From Paraburkholderia sacchari (lineage in GTDB: Bacteria; Pseudomonadota; Gammaproteobacteria; Burkholderiales; Burkholderiaceae), in NCBI RefSeq assembly GCF_000785435.2, contig NZ_JTDB02000003.1, forward strand, positions 1 to 64,000: a stretch of 64,000 nucleotides of DNA. The letters run 5' to 3'. This document shows positions 63,161 to 64,000 of the stretch, one piece after another. The notes beneath the pieces were generated by a model. That model was not told the origin of the DNA. It was given only the letters and a program-made list of their open reading frames with translations, and searched no databases. The position numbers were made by a program, and so were the translations under genes. How positions within the stretch are numbered: position 1 is the first letter of the stretch; each line of letters begins with the position of its first letter.

Positions 63161-64000
63161 TCAGGGGTAGAAGATTTCGATGCGGAAGTTCGACGCTACA
63201 ACGTTGCCGGTGTCGAGCCGCACGATCATCGTCTGCGTGCTATGCGGGGCCATGCCGGCTTCGATGGGCGTGCCAGGCGGCGCGTAGTCCTGCGGCCACA
63301 GCACGCGGCGCAGAACGATGTTGTTCTGGCGGTCGAGCAGCGTGAGCTCCATGGCCGGCCACGCGAGCGCCACGTCGAATCGGTTATGCAGCGGCACCTT
63401 CAGCTCCAGGTGATGCGGGTCGTCCACCTGGCGCAGATCGGATGGCCGGACCTGCAGGCCGTCGATGTCGCGCGGCGGGCGCAACTGGCACCCGAGCTGC
63501 GCGCAGGCCTGTTGATAGTAGGGCTGCGAGGCGGGCCAGTGGACCATCACGGTTTCGCGCATCCACCACGCAAGCTGAGCGGCGAGCGTCGCGAGGAGCA
63601 CGAGCGCGATCAGCACGCCTACGATGCGCCAGCCCGTGTGGCGCTTCGCGCGAGCGGGCGCTTCTCGCGTGACCGCGAAGGGTTCGCCGGTGGCGTTGGG
63701 TTCGAGCGCGGTGAACGCGGGGGCAGCCGACGGCCCAGCCGGCGCGCGCCGCAGCACGGGCTCGGGGTCGGCATGGTGACGGTGAATGGCTTCGTTCGCC
63801 GAAAGAGTCGGCTCGACGGGAGCGGGTGCACCGGGTTGCCGGGCAGGTGCGGCGCTGCGTCCAGCGCCAGGCGGGAGCGTGGGCTCGGCGTCGCGGGCGA
63901 GGCGCATTTCGACGTTGCGTGCCGGGGCAAGGCCTGCACGCGGCAGGCTGCTGCCGTTGTATTGCAGGCTGGGGTCGAGGTTGCTGTCCGCGCGCGGAGC
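63161..64000 (-). CDS. DUF3426 zinc-ribbon family protein, 3' part (5' end off window)
   Basis: At least 279 residues; the frame is open to the window edge at 64000, so the gene start and any N-terminal zinc ribbon are outside. The visible part has an Ala/Pro-rich disordered stretch, one membrane helix (IVGVLIALVLLATLAAQLAWW), and a C-terminal DUF3426 beta domain (LQVRPSDLRQVDDPHHLELKVPLHNRFDVALAWPAMELTLLDRQN). Such proteins usually have an MJ0042 zinc ribbon at the N-terminus. Function unknown. Confidence 0.85.
   Translation of the reverse strand, partial: APRADSNLDPSLQYNGSSLPRAGLAPARNVEMRLARDAEPTLPPGAGRSAAPARQPGAPAPVEPTLSANEAIHRHHADPEPVLRRAPAGPSAAPAFTALEPNATGEPFAVTREAPARAKRHTGWRIVGVLIALVLLATLAAQLAWWMRETVMVHWPASQPYYQQACAQLGCQLRPPRDIDGLQVRPSDLRQVDDPHHLELKVPLHNRFDVALAWPAMELTLLDRQNNIVLRRVLWPQDYAPPGTPIEAGMAPHSTQTMIVRLDTGNVVASNFRIEIFYP

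Overview
The window is one contiguous piece of a high-GC Gram-negative chromosome. It looks like a member of the Burkholderiaceae, most likely the Paraburkholderia/Caballeronia side. This rests on the gene content and on protein similarity as I recognise it, without a database search. Pointers are a COQ7-type ubiquinone hydroxylase, a dcw cluster followed by a one-Cys-type peroxiredoxin and lpxC, a Lys/Ala-rich histone H1-like protein, a CNP1-family lipoprotein and a BthNK-like nucleoside kinase. The region is almost entirely core housekeeping DNA. I see no insertion sequence, prophage, integrase, toxin-antitoxin pair or CRISPR array.

Layout. 1-7.9 kb: end of an rRNA operon (5S), an M20 amidohydrolase, a lone molybdopterin oxidoreductase, a long-chain acyl-CoA ligase, a trimeric porin and coq7. 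8.2-27.8 kb: the division and cell-wall cluster mraZ-rsmH-ftsL-ftsI-murE-murF-mraY-murD-ftsW-murG-murC-ddlB-ftsQ-ftsA-ftsZ, mostly with 1-4 bp overlaps, then a peroxiredoxin and lpxC. 27.9-34.5 kb: a DciA-like DUF721 gene facing lpxC, then secA, argJ, a DUF815 ATPase and a MutT-type Nudix gene. 34.5-42.7 kb, minus strand: yacG, zapD, coaE, pilD, pilC, pilB, a CorC/HlyC-type membrane protein, tRNA-Pro(CGG) and a polyprenyl diphosphate synthase. 42.8-46 kb: rplU-rpmA, obgE and proB. 46.1-54.4 kb: CNP1 lipoprotein, rppH, proS, marC, a hypoxanthine phosphoribosyltransferase, ffh, a CcsA/YpjD-like protein, a small PP0621-like protein and ampD. 54.5-60.7 kb: class Ia ribonucleotide reductase nrdA and nrdB under a promoter with two NrdR-like boxes, then the repetitive H1-like gene. 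60.9-64 kb, minus strand: a glycine-zipper lipoprotein, a PfkB-family nucleoside kinase, thiol peroxidase, and the 3' part of a DUF3426 gene that runs off the window.

The main theme is envelope growth and division. The mraZ promoter has four 10-bp-spaced GTG repeats for MraZ autoregulation. Downstream genes make UDP-MurNAc-pentapeptide, lipid I and lipid II, polymerise and cross-link septal peptidoglycan, and assemble the Z ring; zapD on the other strand adds a Z-ring bundling factor and ampD a muropeptide-recycling amidase.

I found no convincing new protein system. The non-coding parts deserve most attention: the 340-nt structured nrdA leader with a 44-codon upstream ORF, the hairpin-rich nrdA-nrdB spacer, the ftsA-ftsZ hairpin, the obgE upstream palindrome and the two-tier DNA repeats of the H1-like gene. 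Several genes (mraZ, zapD, the CNP1 gene, the nucleoside kinase) appear to use TTG starts, so automatic start calls here should be treated with care.
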